This document shows, piece after piece, positions 5,508 through 12,725 of a stretch of DNA of 12,725 nt (positions are counted from its first letter, which is position 1; each line of letters starts with the position of its first letter). This DNA is from CAZGSN01 sp964371655 (GTDB taxonomy: Bacteria; Desulfobacterota; Binatia; HRBIN30), in contig CAYJOD010000135.1 of assembly GCA_964371655.1 (NCBI GenBank), positions 1 to 12,725 of the forward strand. Direction: 5' to 3'. The position numbers and the translations under genes are program-made. Below the pieces are notes generated by a model. That model made no database searches and had not been told where the DNA came from. It worked only from the letters and a program-made list of their open reading frames with translations.

Positions 5508-7082
5508 ATGGCTCGAAGATACGTTTCCCGGCGTGCGCCTGATCGCGACGTGATGGAGCCCGCACTGGCTGCCATGGATGCCGAAGAGCTGAGAGGTTTG
5601 ATCCGCGACATCATCCCTTGGCTCGACGAGCCGACCCATGCGCGACTGCTCAACGCGCTCATTGATCGAGCAGCTCGCAACGCGTCGGCTTGGACTCCGA
5701 GGGCGCCGACCGAGCAAGCGGTGAACGAGATCGTAATCTTCGCCGAAGCAGCAACGCGGACCGGGTATGCCAACCCCTCGCAGGTCGATGTTTACTTGCG
5801 CCAGGGATCGAACGCTTTCCTCGCCAAAGACTACCGCGTAGCCTCCCGGATCTTCCGCGCCCTGCTTCTTCCGCTCGGGGGCGGCGACATCGATCTCGGT
5901 CAGCACGAGATGCTCGATGAGATGTTGGGCGTGAACCTCGCCGAGTGCGCCGCACAATATGTCGTCGCCGTGTACATGACCGCCGCGCCGGAGAGTCGCG
6001 GTGAAACCGTGCTGGCGGCGATCGACGAAGTGCATGGTTTCGGCCAGTTTTGGGAGCCGCTGCACGAGATCGAGCGGGTTGCGGTCGAAGTGCTCCCCGG
6101 CTTCGAGAAGTTCCTCTGCGAGTGGCGCGCTCTCATTGAGGATCGCGCCAGGAATGAACGCCGGAGCAGTTGGGATTCCGACGCCGACCGATGGCGGCGT
6201 GAGGTTGTTCAGCGTCTCGAAGGACCCGAGGGACTTGCCAGTGTTGCTCGCTCGACCAAGCGCGCCGATGACTTGCGCGCGTGGTGCGCAGCTCTCGTCG
6301 CTGCCAAGGACTGGAAGCACGCGCTATTGGCCTATGAGGAGGCCGCTGAGATCGTCAGCGACAAAGAGTACTCCCGCGGTGAGTTCCTCGATGGTAGCGC
6401 CCTGGCCGCCCAAGAGCTTGGCCGCAAAGATCTTCCATCGAGGCTCGAGCACGCCTGGTGCGAGGCGCCGAGCGTCGTGCGCTTGTGCAGGTGGCTTGGC
6501 TCAGCGACCGGCAAGAAGGCCATTCGAGATTGTGCGACCACTGCACTCGATGCATGCCCAGAGCAAGCCGCTCGGCAACGTGCGCTCCTACACGTGCTCC
6601 TCGATGATCTCGACGCCGCTGCCAAGCTGTTAGCGACCGCTCCGGGCCTTGGTTGGTCCAGCGGAGAACATCCCGGGCGCCTGCTATTTCCACTGTTCAG
6701 CAGCTTGCTTACGGGAACACGCCTCGACGCAGATAATGCAGGGAGCTTCGCGGATCTCGCTGCGAGTTCCGAGCCGGATGCGGCGCGCCTGGCGACCCCG
6801 GAGATCGCATCGCTCATCGAGCTTGCTGGCGTCTCCGTTCCCAAAGACGGAAGGAGCCGCGAGGTGGTACTGGGCGCAATGCGCAAGGCGGCGGAGAAAC
6901 GTATCGCGGGCGTCATCGAGAGCAAGCGGCGACGGCACTATGAGCACGCGGCGGCGCTTGTCCTCACCTGCGTGCGGATTGATCCGAGCGGAAGCTCCAC
7001 ATGGATGGCGACGATTCGCCGCGCCTACAACCGGTATCCAGCGCTCCAGCGCGAGCTTGCGAAACACGGACAACATCGGTGA
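5508..7082 (+). CDS. large alpha-helical (TPR-like) protein of unknown function
   Basis: The 524-residue protein has the start ATG at 5508, preceded by GAGGGA at 5495-5500; TTG at 5505 is an alternative. It is almost entirely helical, with repeated A/L-rich amphipathic pairs. Examples are VYLRQGSNAFLAKDYRVASR (about 100-120), WCAALVAAKDWKHALLAYEE (about 270-290), and a run of DLDAAAKLLATAPGL-type units. This is the pattern of tetratricopeptide-like superhelices used in protein-protein binding. The C-terminus (KAAEKRIAGVIESKRRRHYE, HAAALVLTCVRID, then a YNRYPALQREL ending) recalls, from memory, the tail of some SWIM zinc-finger proteins, but no CxCx(n)CxH zinc motif is present. No signal peptide or membrane segment is seen. 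It may form a unit with the 5001 gene, 120 bp upstream. Function is not assigned. Confidence 0.68.
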   Translation: MARRYVSRRAPDRDVMEPALAAMDAEELRGLIRDIIPWLDEPTHARLLNALIDRAARNASAWTPRAPTEQAVNEIVIFAEAATRTGYANPSQVDVYLRQGSNAFLAKDYRVASRIFRALLLPLGGGDIDLGQHEMLDEMLGVNLAECAAQYVVAVYMTAAPESRGETVLAAIDEVHGFGQFWEPLHEIERVAVEVLPGFEKFLCEWRALIEDRARNERRSSWDSDADRWRREVVQRLEGPEGLASVARSTKRADDLRAWCAALVAAKDWKHALLAYEEAAEIVSDKEYSRGEFLDGSALAAQELGRKDLPSRLEHAWCEAPSVVRLCRWLGSATGKKAIRDCATTALDACPEQAARQRALLHVLLDDLDAAAKLLATAPGLGWSSGEHPGRLLFPLFSSLLTGTRLDADNAGSFADLAASSEPDAARLATPEIASLIELAGVSVPKDGRSREVVLGAMRKAAEKRIAGVIESKRRRHYEHAAALVLTCVRIDPSGSSTWMATIRRAYNRYPALQRELAKHGQHR

Positions 7083-7189
7083 GGTAATTCGCACATGACG
7101 GTCTTGTGTTGCTCCGGGGGATCAAGGTGGTCGCCGGCCAAACCTCACCGTAAGCCCTTCGACTTTGAAGCCCGGTTGGGTCGCTGCCT

Positions 7190-8122
7190 TTAGGGAGCCA
7201 AGCCACGTGCGCCGCCGTCTACTCGGCATCCAAAGCTTTCGAGAAGGACAAGTCGGCGTGGGGAAACAATGCGCACTTCGTGCTCGCCAGCGAAGAACGT
7301 GGTGAGGCGAATGTTGTCGAGCGGCGTCTTGCAGACAATGTAGTGCGGCCCAAACTTGCGCTCTGCCATCCGACGGGCCAATGAGAAGCTCTGGTGTGTT
7401 GCGTTCCACAGGTCGCGGGCGAAGCCATCGCTGTCGATATCCAATCCATACTGCCGGCCGATATCGTCGCTCATCCACGTCGCATCTCGGATGTGCCCGG
7501 TCTCACACCGCTTGGCGCGGTCGTGGATCGAGTTGAACGATCGCACGGAATCCGAGAGCATATCGGCTTGCGCACCGACGTAGCGGCGCCAGATGCTTCG
7601 GTCCTGGGCATCGAGATCACCCACCTGCATGAGCCTGAACGTCTCGGCCTTCCCCAGACCCCGATATAGGACAACCTCGCCAGCCCCTAGCAGCGGCTGG
7701 TCCGCCGTCTCAATAAATTGGTAGCTGCCGTGTTGCATGAGCACGCAGGCTGGTCCGCGCCGGCGGGGCTCTGGTGCAGAGTAGACAGCGACCGGTGCCG
7801 TTATCGCGTCGGTGGTGACGCTTCCGAAGCACACAGCGAGGCGCGAGGTCGTCTGTTGTCGCGTCGCCTTCCAGAAGCAAAGGACATCGTTCGCGTGGTT
7901 CTTGTGGTTTGCCCCAAAGAAATAATGTCGTCGCCTGTTCGTTGACTCCGCGAGGATGCCCGGCATGATCCATCCGTACTGGAAATAGTAGTCGCGGTCG
8001 GGCGGGTCATCGGGACTATACGCGAGTGGGCCGCTCGCAGCCAACCACGGGACGAAGCGCCCTTCCGCTGTGATTGTCGAAGTAGAAAAGCGACCGCGCG
8101 GGAGATCTCTCTTTGGCGTCAT
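7190..8122 (-). CDS. predicted ADP-ribosyltransferase-fold protein downstream of vapBC
   Basis: The 310-residue protein has an N-terminal half that I do not recognise. Its C-terminal half carries, in the right order and spacing, the R-S-E signature of Arg-specific ADP-ribosyltransferases. These are GEVVLYRGLG with Arg154 in a YRG motif, THQSFSLARRMAERKFG (Ser245/Ser247), and TTFFAGEHEVRIVSP with Glu280 and Glu282 as an ExE pair on the ART strand. If correct, it transfers ADP-ribose from NAD to a protein or nucleic-acid target, a frequent toxin activity. No signal peptide is seen, so it likely acts in the cytoplasm unless secreted by another route. The ATG lies 14 bp after the vapC stop on the same strand, implying one operon. 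The Shine-Dalgarno is weak. The assignment is motif-based only; a different fold remains possible. Confidence 0.5.
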   Translation of the reverse strand: MTPKRDLPRGRFSTSTITAEGRFVPWLAASGPLAYSPDDPPDRDYYFQYGWIMPGILAESTNRRRHYFFGANHKNHANDVLCFWKATRQQTTSRLAVCFGSVTTDAITAPVAVYSAPEPRRRGPACVLMQHGSYQFIETADQPLLGAGEVVLYRGLGKAETFRLMQVGDLDAQDRSIWRRYVGAQADMLSDSVRSFNSIHDRAKRCETGHIRDATWMSDDIGRQYGLDIDSDGFARDLWNATHQSFSLARRMAERKFGPHYIVCKTPLDNIRLTTFFAGEHEVRIVSPRRLVLLESFGCRVDGGARGLAP

Positions 8123-8136
8123 GCTGCGCGTACCCG

Positions 8137-8571
8137 CTATCGGGTCCAGTCGATCAGGCTGAGCCGAACTCCTTCGATTCGCGTCATCGGCACGAAGTCA
8201 CGACGGTTCCGCGTCACCAGGGGTATGTCGAACGCGCTCGCGGTCGCCGCGATTAGAATGTCGCCGAGCGCACGTCGGCCCTTTCTGTTGAGACTGGCCC
8301 AGATGGTGGCGGCGTGTTCGGCCACGGTTTCGTCGACGGGAAGAACCCGGCAGGTTGTAACCAATGCCTGGAACTTTCCCAGATGTTCCTCGAATGGCTT
8401 ACCTTCAACCAGTGCTAGCCGGTAGCCGCGCAGACGCTCGAAAACACTGACTGCCGTAATCGTCAGAGCCCCGTGCTCTTGGAGGTACGCTGCCGCATGG
8501 GCACGTACGTTCATATTGCCGCGTGAAAGCTCGGAGAGCGTATCCGAGTCGAGCACCACTACGTCGGTCAT
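8137..8571 (-). CDS. vapC: VapC-type PIN-domain toxin ribonuclease
   Basis: The 144-residue protein has the full PIN acidic set. MTDVVVLDSDTLSELSRG gives Asp8 and Asp10, ITAVSVFERLRGYR gives Glu45, GRRALGDILIAATA gives Asp104, and VTRNRRDFVPM gives Asn122 and Asp125. VapC toxins cleave specific tRNA or rRNA in a Mg-dependent manner. Length and motif spacing are normal, so it should be active. Its ATG overlaps the antitoxin stop in an ATGA arrangement. A third gene with an ADP-ribosyltransferase signature follows after 14 bp. The neighbouring second vapBC at 9990-10636 is on the other strand and belongs to a different antitoxin class, so this is not a local duplication. Confidence 0.92.
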   Translation of the reverse strand: MTDVVVLDSDTLSELSRGNMNVRAHAAAYLQEHGALTITAVSVFERLRGYRLALVEGKPFEEHLGKFQALVTTCRVLPVDETVAEHAATIWASLNRKGRRALGDILIAATASAFDIPLVTRNRRDFVPMTRIEGVRLSLIDWTR

Positions 8572-8840
8572 TCAGCCTTGAGCCGAGCTGTAACCAATGC
8601 GCGGTCGGCCGCTGACATCCCGCTCAGGCTTCCCTCCGCAAGAGCCAGGATAAGCGACGGCGTCGGGACGATGTCCACGGCCTCGCCATAATGGCGGCGA
8701 AGTATGGCTACGACTTGTTCTTCAAAGCTTCGTCCACAACGTTCGGCATCAAGCGCTATTCTCGTCTGCAATCGGGAAGGAAGCCGCACGGGCGTCGCTC
8801 GCGCATGGCGAGTGCCCTCAGTGTTTTTCGTTCGACGCAT
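8568..8840 (-). CDS. vapB: FitA/VapB-like ribbon-helix-helix antitoxin
   Basis: From the ATG at 8840 the product is 90 residues. The segment ATPVRLPSRLQTRIALDAER followed by CGRSFEEQVVAILRRHYG is a ribbon-helix-helix DNA-binding domain (strand, then two helices) of the FitA/VapB type. The tail (LALAEGSLSGMSAADRALVT) would embrace the PIN toxin. The stop overlaps the vapC start by 4 bp. A longer reading from TTG at 8879 is possible but adds only unstructured residues, so I prefer 8840, although no clear Shine-Dalgarno precedes it. Antitoxins of this type usually repress their own operon, so regulation of vapBC and the downstream ART-like gene by this protein is likely. Confidence 0.82.
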   Translation of the reverse strand: MRRTKNTEGTRHARATPVRLPSRLQTRIALDAERCGRSFEEQVVAILRRHYGEAVDIVPTPSLILALAEGSLSGMSAADRALVTARLKAE

Positions 8841-9072
8841 GGTGGGATCGTACGTCTGCGATCTTTGCAAGGCAAGCAATCGCTGCAGTCAGTGGCGGGA
8901 GAGTCATGAGACCTGGGATGCGATCGGCAGGTCGAAGAAAGACATGGTAGCGCGGACAATAGGCGAACAGGGAATGCGGTTCGAAGAGCGTCGCTAGTTC
9001 TCTCTTGGAATTAGAACGTTGCTCCCTGAATGGCTCGCGCGAGACGACGGATCTGTTGGGAGAGGCTGATCC

Positions 9073-9679
<607 letters not shown>

Positions 9680-9690
<11 letters not shown>

Positions 9691-9914
9691 ACATTCCTGG
9701 GCTACGATCCGTTCGCGTCACCGAATGCTTCGTTTCCTTTGCAGCTCAAGGCAACACGGATCGCCGCAGGACTGACCCGGCGGCAGCTCGCGGCGCGACT
9801 GAAGGTTCACCCCGGCACCGGGGCGAGTGGGAGCGGGATGAGGCGCGGCCAGTTGAGTCCTCCAAGAAGCGGTTGCGAGCGCTGCTCGGGCTCTCGCTCC
9901 CACGACCCACGTGA
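9680..9914 (+). pseudogene. XRE-like helix-turn-helix gene fragment, frameshifted
   Basis: One frame reads LVTFLGYDPF then QLKATRIAAGLTRRQLAARL followed by KVHPGT, a typical Cro/C1-type HTH. From 9825 the continuation is found one frame over (EWERDEARPVESSKKRLRAL, then LGL and a TGA stop at 9912-9914). A single missing base near 9819-9822, where ACCGGGGCGAG stands for an expected ACCGTGGGCGAG-like stretch, explains this. The FLGYDP lead-in is common in C-terminal HTH domains of longer proteins, so this is probably only the tail of a former gene. It butts against the truncated MoxR gene on the opposite strand. No start codon with a ribosome binding site is seen, so it is almost certainly dead. 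Confidence 0.65.
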
Positions 9915-9989
9915 CTGCCTCGTGTTGCTCACAGATAGCCGGAGGGTTAGCCTATGCCTGGCATATGCCGCCTACGTGAGAGGAGCGTG

Positions 9990-10223
9990 ATGACGATGCA
10001 GCGACACGTTCGACTGTTCCGGAATGGCCGGAACCAAGCACTGCGCATTCCCGCCGAGTTTGAGCTGCCGGGGAAGGAAGCCATTGTCCACAAAGAAGGA
10101 GACCGCCTCATCGTTGAGCCGACCAAGCGACAAATGCTGCTCGGCCTGCTCGCTGGGTGGGACGCGCTAGACGACGAGTTCCCCGAGATTAAGGACCCCG
10201 CCCCCGAGCCGGTGGACCTATAG
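9990..10223 (+). CDS. vapB: AbrB/SpoVT-type VapB antitoxin
   Basis: The 77-residue product contains RHVRLFRNGRNQALRIPAEF followed by ELPGKEAIVHKEGDRLIVEP, the swapped-hairpin AbrB/MazE-type DNA-binding domain of one large VapB class. An acidic tail (LAGWDALDDEFPEI) follows that typically binds the PIN active site. AGGAG at 9981-9985 serves as ribosome binding site; ATG at 9996 gives better spacing and removes only two residues, so the exact start is open. It is followed by vapC after 2 bp. It probably represses its own promoter together with VapC. It lies immediately after the decayed HTH fragment and reads away from it. Confidence 0.88.
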   Translation: MTMQRHVRLFRNGRNQALRIPAEFELPGKEAIVHKEGDRLIVEPTKRQMLLGLLAGWDALDDEFPEIKDPAPEPVDL

Positions 10224-10225
10224 GC

Positions 10226-10636
10226 ATGGCCACTCGGCGCTACCTTCTCGATACCAACATTCTCTCTGATCTCCTCAAGCACCCCGCGGGAGTCGTCGGC
10301 GCGAAGATCGCTACGGTCGGCGAGGAGGCCGTGTGCACCAGTATCGTGGTCGCCTGCGAGCTGCGGTACGGTGCCGCAAAGAAGGGATCGCCTGCGCTGT
10401 CAACGAGGGTGGACCAACTCCTATCGGCTATCGAGATTCTGCCGCTCGACGAGGGTGTCGACGCAAAGTACGGCGACATCCGCACAGCGCTGGAGAAGGC
10501 CGGCACACCAATCGGTGCGAACGACTACCTGATTGCCGCCCACGCGCTTGCCACCGACGTCACCCTCGTCACCGACAACGTCGGCGAGTTCTCCCGAGTG
10601 CCTGGCCTGGCCGTGGAAAACTGCTTGGCTTCTTGA
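10226..10636 (+). CDS. vapC: VapC-type PIN-domain toxin ribonuclease
   Basis: The 136-residue protein begins MATRRYLLDTNILSDLLKHP and shows all PIN ligands: Asp9, Glu45 in TSIVVACELRYGAAK, Asp100 in IGANDYLIAAHALA, and Asp117 in LVTDNVGEFSRVPGL. The RYLLDTNILSDL and ND-YLIAAHA motifs are textbook VapC. Such toxins cut defined stable RNAs and arrest translation until VapB is restored. The gene follows its AbrB-type antitoxin by 2 bp and converges on the primase/helicase gene, with only 44 bp between the stops. No terminator hairpin is evident there. It appears complete and functional. Confidence 0.93.
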   Translation: MATRRYLLDTNILSDLLKHPAGVVGAKIATVGEEAVCTSIVVACELRYGAAKKGSPALSTRVDQLLSAIEILPLDEGVDAKYGDIRTALEKAGTPIGANDYLIAAHALATDVTLVTDNVGEFSRVPGLAVENCLAS

Positions 10637-10680
10637 AGGATACGGCGGGAGCTCTTGGTATCGTCGCTTCCGCTTTGAAG

Positions 10681-12318
10681 TCAGATCGAATCCTTGAAGG
10701 TTCTCAACGCTTCTTCGTCCCACTCGATGACCGGCTCATCAGGCACACCTTCATATCCGGCGGGCAGCTCGCGTTGTTCGTACCCGATCGCTCGGTAGCC
10801 GCGCAGACGCTTCGCGAACATTCTGGCCAACATCGGCACCTCACGATCGGCGTAGTCGAAGATCCGTACCTCGTGTTTGCCCGCGTGCGCCCGGTGCAGC
10901 CGGCCGGCGTACTGCACGAGCGTGCCCTTCCACGACACCGGCAGGGTAAGGAAGAGCGTATCCAGCCGCGCATCGTCAAAGCCCTCGCCGATGTATCGCC
11001 CGGTGGCGAGTACGAGCCGCTCCTCGTTCGGTGGGATTGCGGCGATTCGCGCGATCACCTCGCGTCGCTGTTTCGCGCCCATCCCACCCCGCAGAACGAC
11101 GAGGTTTCGCGCAGCGGGACGCAGCATCACGCGGGGCGTAAGCGCTGTCGCCAGCCGCATGCTCTGCTTCTTGTAGAACTCCGGATTCTGAAACGCGGCC
11201 AGCCGCTTGATCTGATTCAGCAGCGCTGAGGGCATCCCCGCCTTCTCGACGAAGATCCGCTGCGCAAGAACCGCGCTCACCGACTGCGGCAGAGATCCTA
11301 GAATCTCCCTCTGCTGAGCACGTTCAGACGGAGGGCGGTTCCATGGCGCTCGATTCTCCTCGTTGTCACCGAGATCAGCGCTGCGAACCCCAATCACCTG
11401 TCCCTTCCTTGTCGCCTCGGCCGCGATGCGCTCGACCGTTGAGGGCGCGATACGGTCGATCCCGGCGAGGTATGCCCACTGATCTGCTTGCGGGCTGAAC
11501 CGATCATCGAGGAAGACCGTGTTGCCTTGCTGTCGAGCTTCGTACTGAAGCGGAAGCGCGATCAGGTTTCCAAAACCGCCGCGGGGCATAGTGTCCTGAT
11601 TCGGGAAGAGGCGATCGTAGGAATTCATGCTGAGCTCATGACGTCGGGCCATGGTCTCCGTGATCAGGAAGCAACCCAGCTTGCGCGCCAGAGCCGCCGG
11701 AACCGGCCCCGCGAAGAAGAACCATGCATGCGCACCGTTGCCTGACCGAGATCGTTCTATGGCCACAGGAATGCGAGCACTCCGGCACGTCTGCACAAAT
11801 GCAGCAACGTCCTCCATCCACGACTGCTTGTCGAAGTCCACAGCGAGGAACCAGCACGTCTCATCTTCGAGCAATGCGTAGACGCCGATCACATGCCGTC
11901 CTTGCAGGTGATCGAAGATGACCTGATCGGTCACGGCGAGAAACGCCTGGTTCGGGCATTCCCCGCACTTCACCCGCGGCTTCTCACACCTCCCTCGTAC
12001 CCACTCGTTGGCGCAGGATGGCGCGTAGCCCTTCTTGCCAGTGCGCGCGTTCTCCCAGAGCTTTGGGTAGACGTCATCGCGACCTCTAAACAAGGAACGG
12101 AAGAGGGCCACCTTCTCTGCCGACGTCAGTGAAGACGGCGGACTGCGGAACGGAGCCGTGGCCTCTCGCAGCGCTCCGACGTCGTCGAGTGCCGCAAGCT
12201 CGATGCCGAGTTGTTCGAGCCGCGACTGAACGCCTTCGCGTTCACGATCGAGTGCCGCCAGCCGTCCCTCTTCGGCGGCGATTGCTGCTGTGATTGAATT
12301 CCGGGAACTGGATGCCAT
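10681..12318 (-). CDS. TOTE-type archaeo-eukaryotic primase/helicase protein with the first helicase lobe deleted
   Basis: The 545-residue protein starts with a coiled-coil-like helix (AEEGRLAALDREREGVQSRL, residues 15-45). Residues about 70-290 match the TOTE conflict-system primase domain: FRGRDDVYPKLWEN, a Cys cluster (Cys102, Cys111, Cys118, Cys121), the catalytic VDFD pair Asp161/Asp163, SRSGNGAHAWFFF with His197, and LFPNQDTMPRGGFGNLIALP. Residues 345-397 are the lead-in of an SF2 helicase (LPQSVSAVLAQRIFVEKAGM). Then, at about 398-403, it jumps directly into the second RecA lobe: RNLVVLRGGMG, motif V ATGRYIGEGFDD, motif VI QYAGRLHRAH. No Walker A or DExx box exists anywhere. Full relatives are, as I recall, several hundred residues longer. 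The reading frame stays open, so this is either an in-frame deletion remnant or a primase without ATP-driven unwinding. Confidence 0.8.
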   Translation of the reverse strand: MASSSRNSITAAIAAEEGRLAALDREREGVQSRLEQLGIELAALDDVGALREATAPFRSPPSSLTSAEKVALFRSLFRGRDDVYPKLWENARTGKKGYAPSCANEWVRGRCEKPRVKCGECPNQAFLAVTDQVIFDHLQGRHVIGVYALLEDETCWFLAVDFDKQSWMEDVAAFVQTCRSARIPVAIERSRSGNGAHAWFFFAGPVPAALARKLGCFLITETMARRHELSMNSYDRLFPNQDTMPRGGFGNLIALPLQYEARQQGNTVFLDDRFSPQADQWAYLAGIDRIAPSTVERIAAEATRKGQVIGVRSADLGDNEENRAPWNRPPSERAQQREILGSLPQSVSAVLAQRIFVEKAGMPSALLNQIKRLAAFQNPEFYKKQSMRLATALTPRVMLRPAARNLVVLRGGMGAKQRREVIARIAAIPPNEERLVLATGRYIGEGFDDARLDTLFLTLPVSWKGTLVQYAGRLHRAHAGKHEVRIFDYADREVPMLARMFAKRLRGYRAIGYEQRELPAGYEGVPDEPVIEWDEEALRTFKDSI

Positions 12319-12459
12319 GGCTGTCCCACCGGTGTGGAGACGGGGTGTCTATACAGCACTGCTGAGGTGGACGCACGACTACCGGTTGTGGTGAGCAATG
12401 CCGAGCGTCTAACGAACGTACTGCGCCCGACCTCTCGATCCCAAGGGCAGTGACGGAGT

Positions 12460-12725
12460 CTACTGATTGTACCTTGGACCCAGCTCCTGCCAGCTCTTCG
12501 GGTAGCGGCCGCCCTTGGCATCGTATTGCGTCAGCGCGTCGACGTCCTGCTCTTTCTTCAGCAGCGCGCCGATGAAGGGGATGTGCTGCTCGATCTTCTC
12601 CATGCTCACGCCGGAACGCAGCAATGCACTGATCCAGTCGATGAGCTCCGAGGTCGACGGCTTCTTGCGTAGCTCGTTCTGCTCGCGCAGCCAGTAGAAC
12701 TTGATCAGCACCTGGTCGAGCAGCT
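12460..12725 (-). CDS. MoxR-type AAA+ ATPase C-terminus (partial, N-terminus off window; copy 2)
   Basis: The visible 87 residues (LIKFYWLREQNELRKKPSTS and on to PKSWQELGPRYNQ) are the lid domain of a MoxR-family ATPase. The product is nearly the same as copy 1 at 9073, differing at two positions (Lys for Thr in SMEKIEQ, Lys for Arg in LLKKEQ). Because nucleotide changes are mostly silent, both copies appear to have been under protein-level selection. The gene continues past the right edge, so it may be the complete functional copy. Its stop lies 141 bp upstream of the primase/helicase gene on the same strand. That gap shows no clear promoter or terminator. The usual vWA-domain partner is not found on the downstream side. 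Confidence 0.88.
   Translation of the reverse strand, partial: LLDQVLIKFYWLREQNELRKKPSTSELIDWISALLRSGVSMEKIEQHIPFIGALLKKEQDVDALTQYDAKGGRYPKSWQELGPRYNQ
12460..12725. repeat. direct repeat, copy 2 (MoxR C-terminal coding region)
   Basis: This is the partner of 9073-9338, in the same orientation, with 25 mismatches in 266 bp counted by hand. It may extend beyond the window. Together the two copies bracket about 3.1 kb holding the HTH remnant, the second vapBC and the TOTE-type gene. Confidence 0.9.

Noticed and set aside
5130..6320. 396-aa minus-strand open frame
   Set aside because: It lies antisense across the ends of two plus-strand genes that have good starts. The composition is Arg/Gly/Ser-rich, typical of shadow frames in GC-rich DNA.
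10333..11229. 298-aa plus-strand open frame
   Set aside because: It overlaps vapC in another frame and then runs antisense to the primase/helicase gene. No recognisable domain.

Overview
The window is GC-rich, densely coding on both strands and almost entirely accessory in content. No rRNA, tRNA, core metabolic gene or CRISPR array was recognised. Codon use and content fit a high-GC environmental bacterium (Proteobacteria-like, Desulfobacterota/Myxococcota-like, Acidobacteriota or similar), but nothing here fixes the taxon. The region reads as a toxin-antitoxin and conflict-system island next to an IS66-family insertion sequence.

Layout. 1-670: one end of an IS66-family element on the minus strand (partial tnpB, complete tnpA; tnpC would lie off the left edge). 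804-2883: a tight three-gene plus-strand cassette, comprising a 67-aa unknown protein, a PIN nuclease-GNAT acetyltransferase-PUA/EVE-like fusion, and an ASCH-domain protein. The genes are linked by a 4-bp GTGA overlap and then a 76-bp overlap. This is the most unusual system in the window. 3048-4304: an exported protein with a DUF4157-like HExxH region. 4409-4972: a toxin-first RelE/Phd pair in which the toxin carries an apparent one-base frameshift while the antitoxin is intact. 5001-7082: two unrecognised proteins, a 128-aa beta-rich one and a 524-aa alpha-helical-repeat one.

7190-8840, minus strand: a ribbon-helix-helix antitoxin, a VapC PIN toxin and, 14 bp downstream, a protein with the R-S-ExE signature of ADP-ribosyltransferases. 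9073-9690, minus strand: the C-terminal part of a MoxR-type AAA+ ATPase that has lost its Walker A half. It abuts a decayed plus-strand XRE-like HTH fragment (about 9680-9914). 9990-10636: a second, AbrB-type VapB with VapC. 10681-12318, minus strand: a TOTE-type archaeo-eukaryotic primase/helicase protein in which the whole first RecA lobe of the helicase appears to be deleted in frame. 12460-12725: the C-terminus of a second copy of the same MoxR ATPase, running off the right edge.

The two MoxR copies form a 266-bp direct repeat with 25 mismatches by hand count, only two of which change an amino acid. They bracket the second vapBC and the TOTE gene. The window contains three PIN-domain nucleases, one RelE-type toxin and one predicted ADP-ribosyltransferase, together with several broken genes. 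That is the signature of a region with high turnover of small selfish or defensive modules. All functional calls rest on motif recognition by eye; no search was run.
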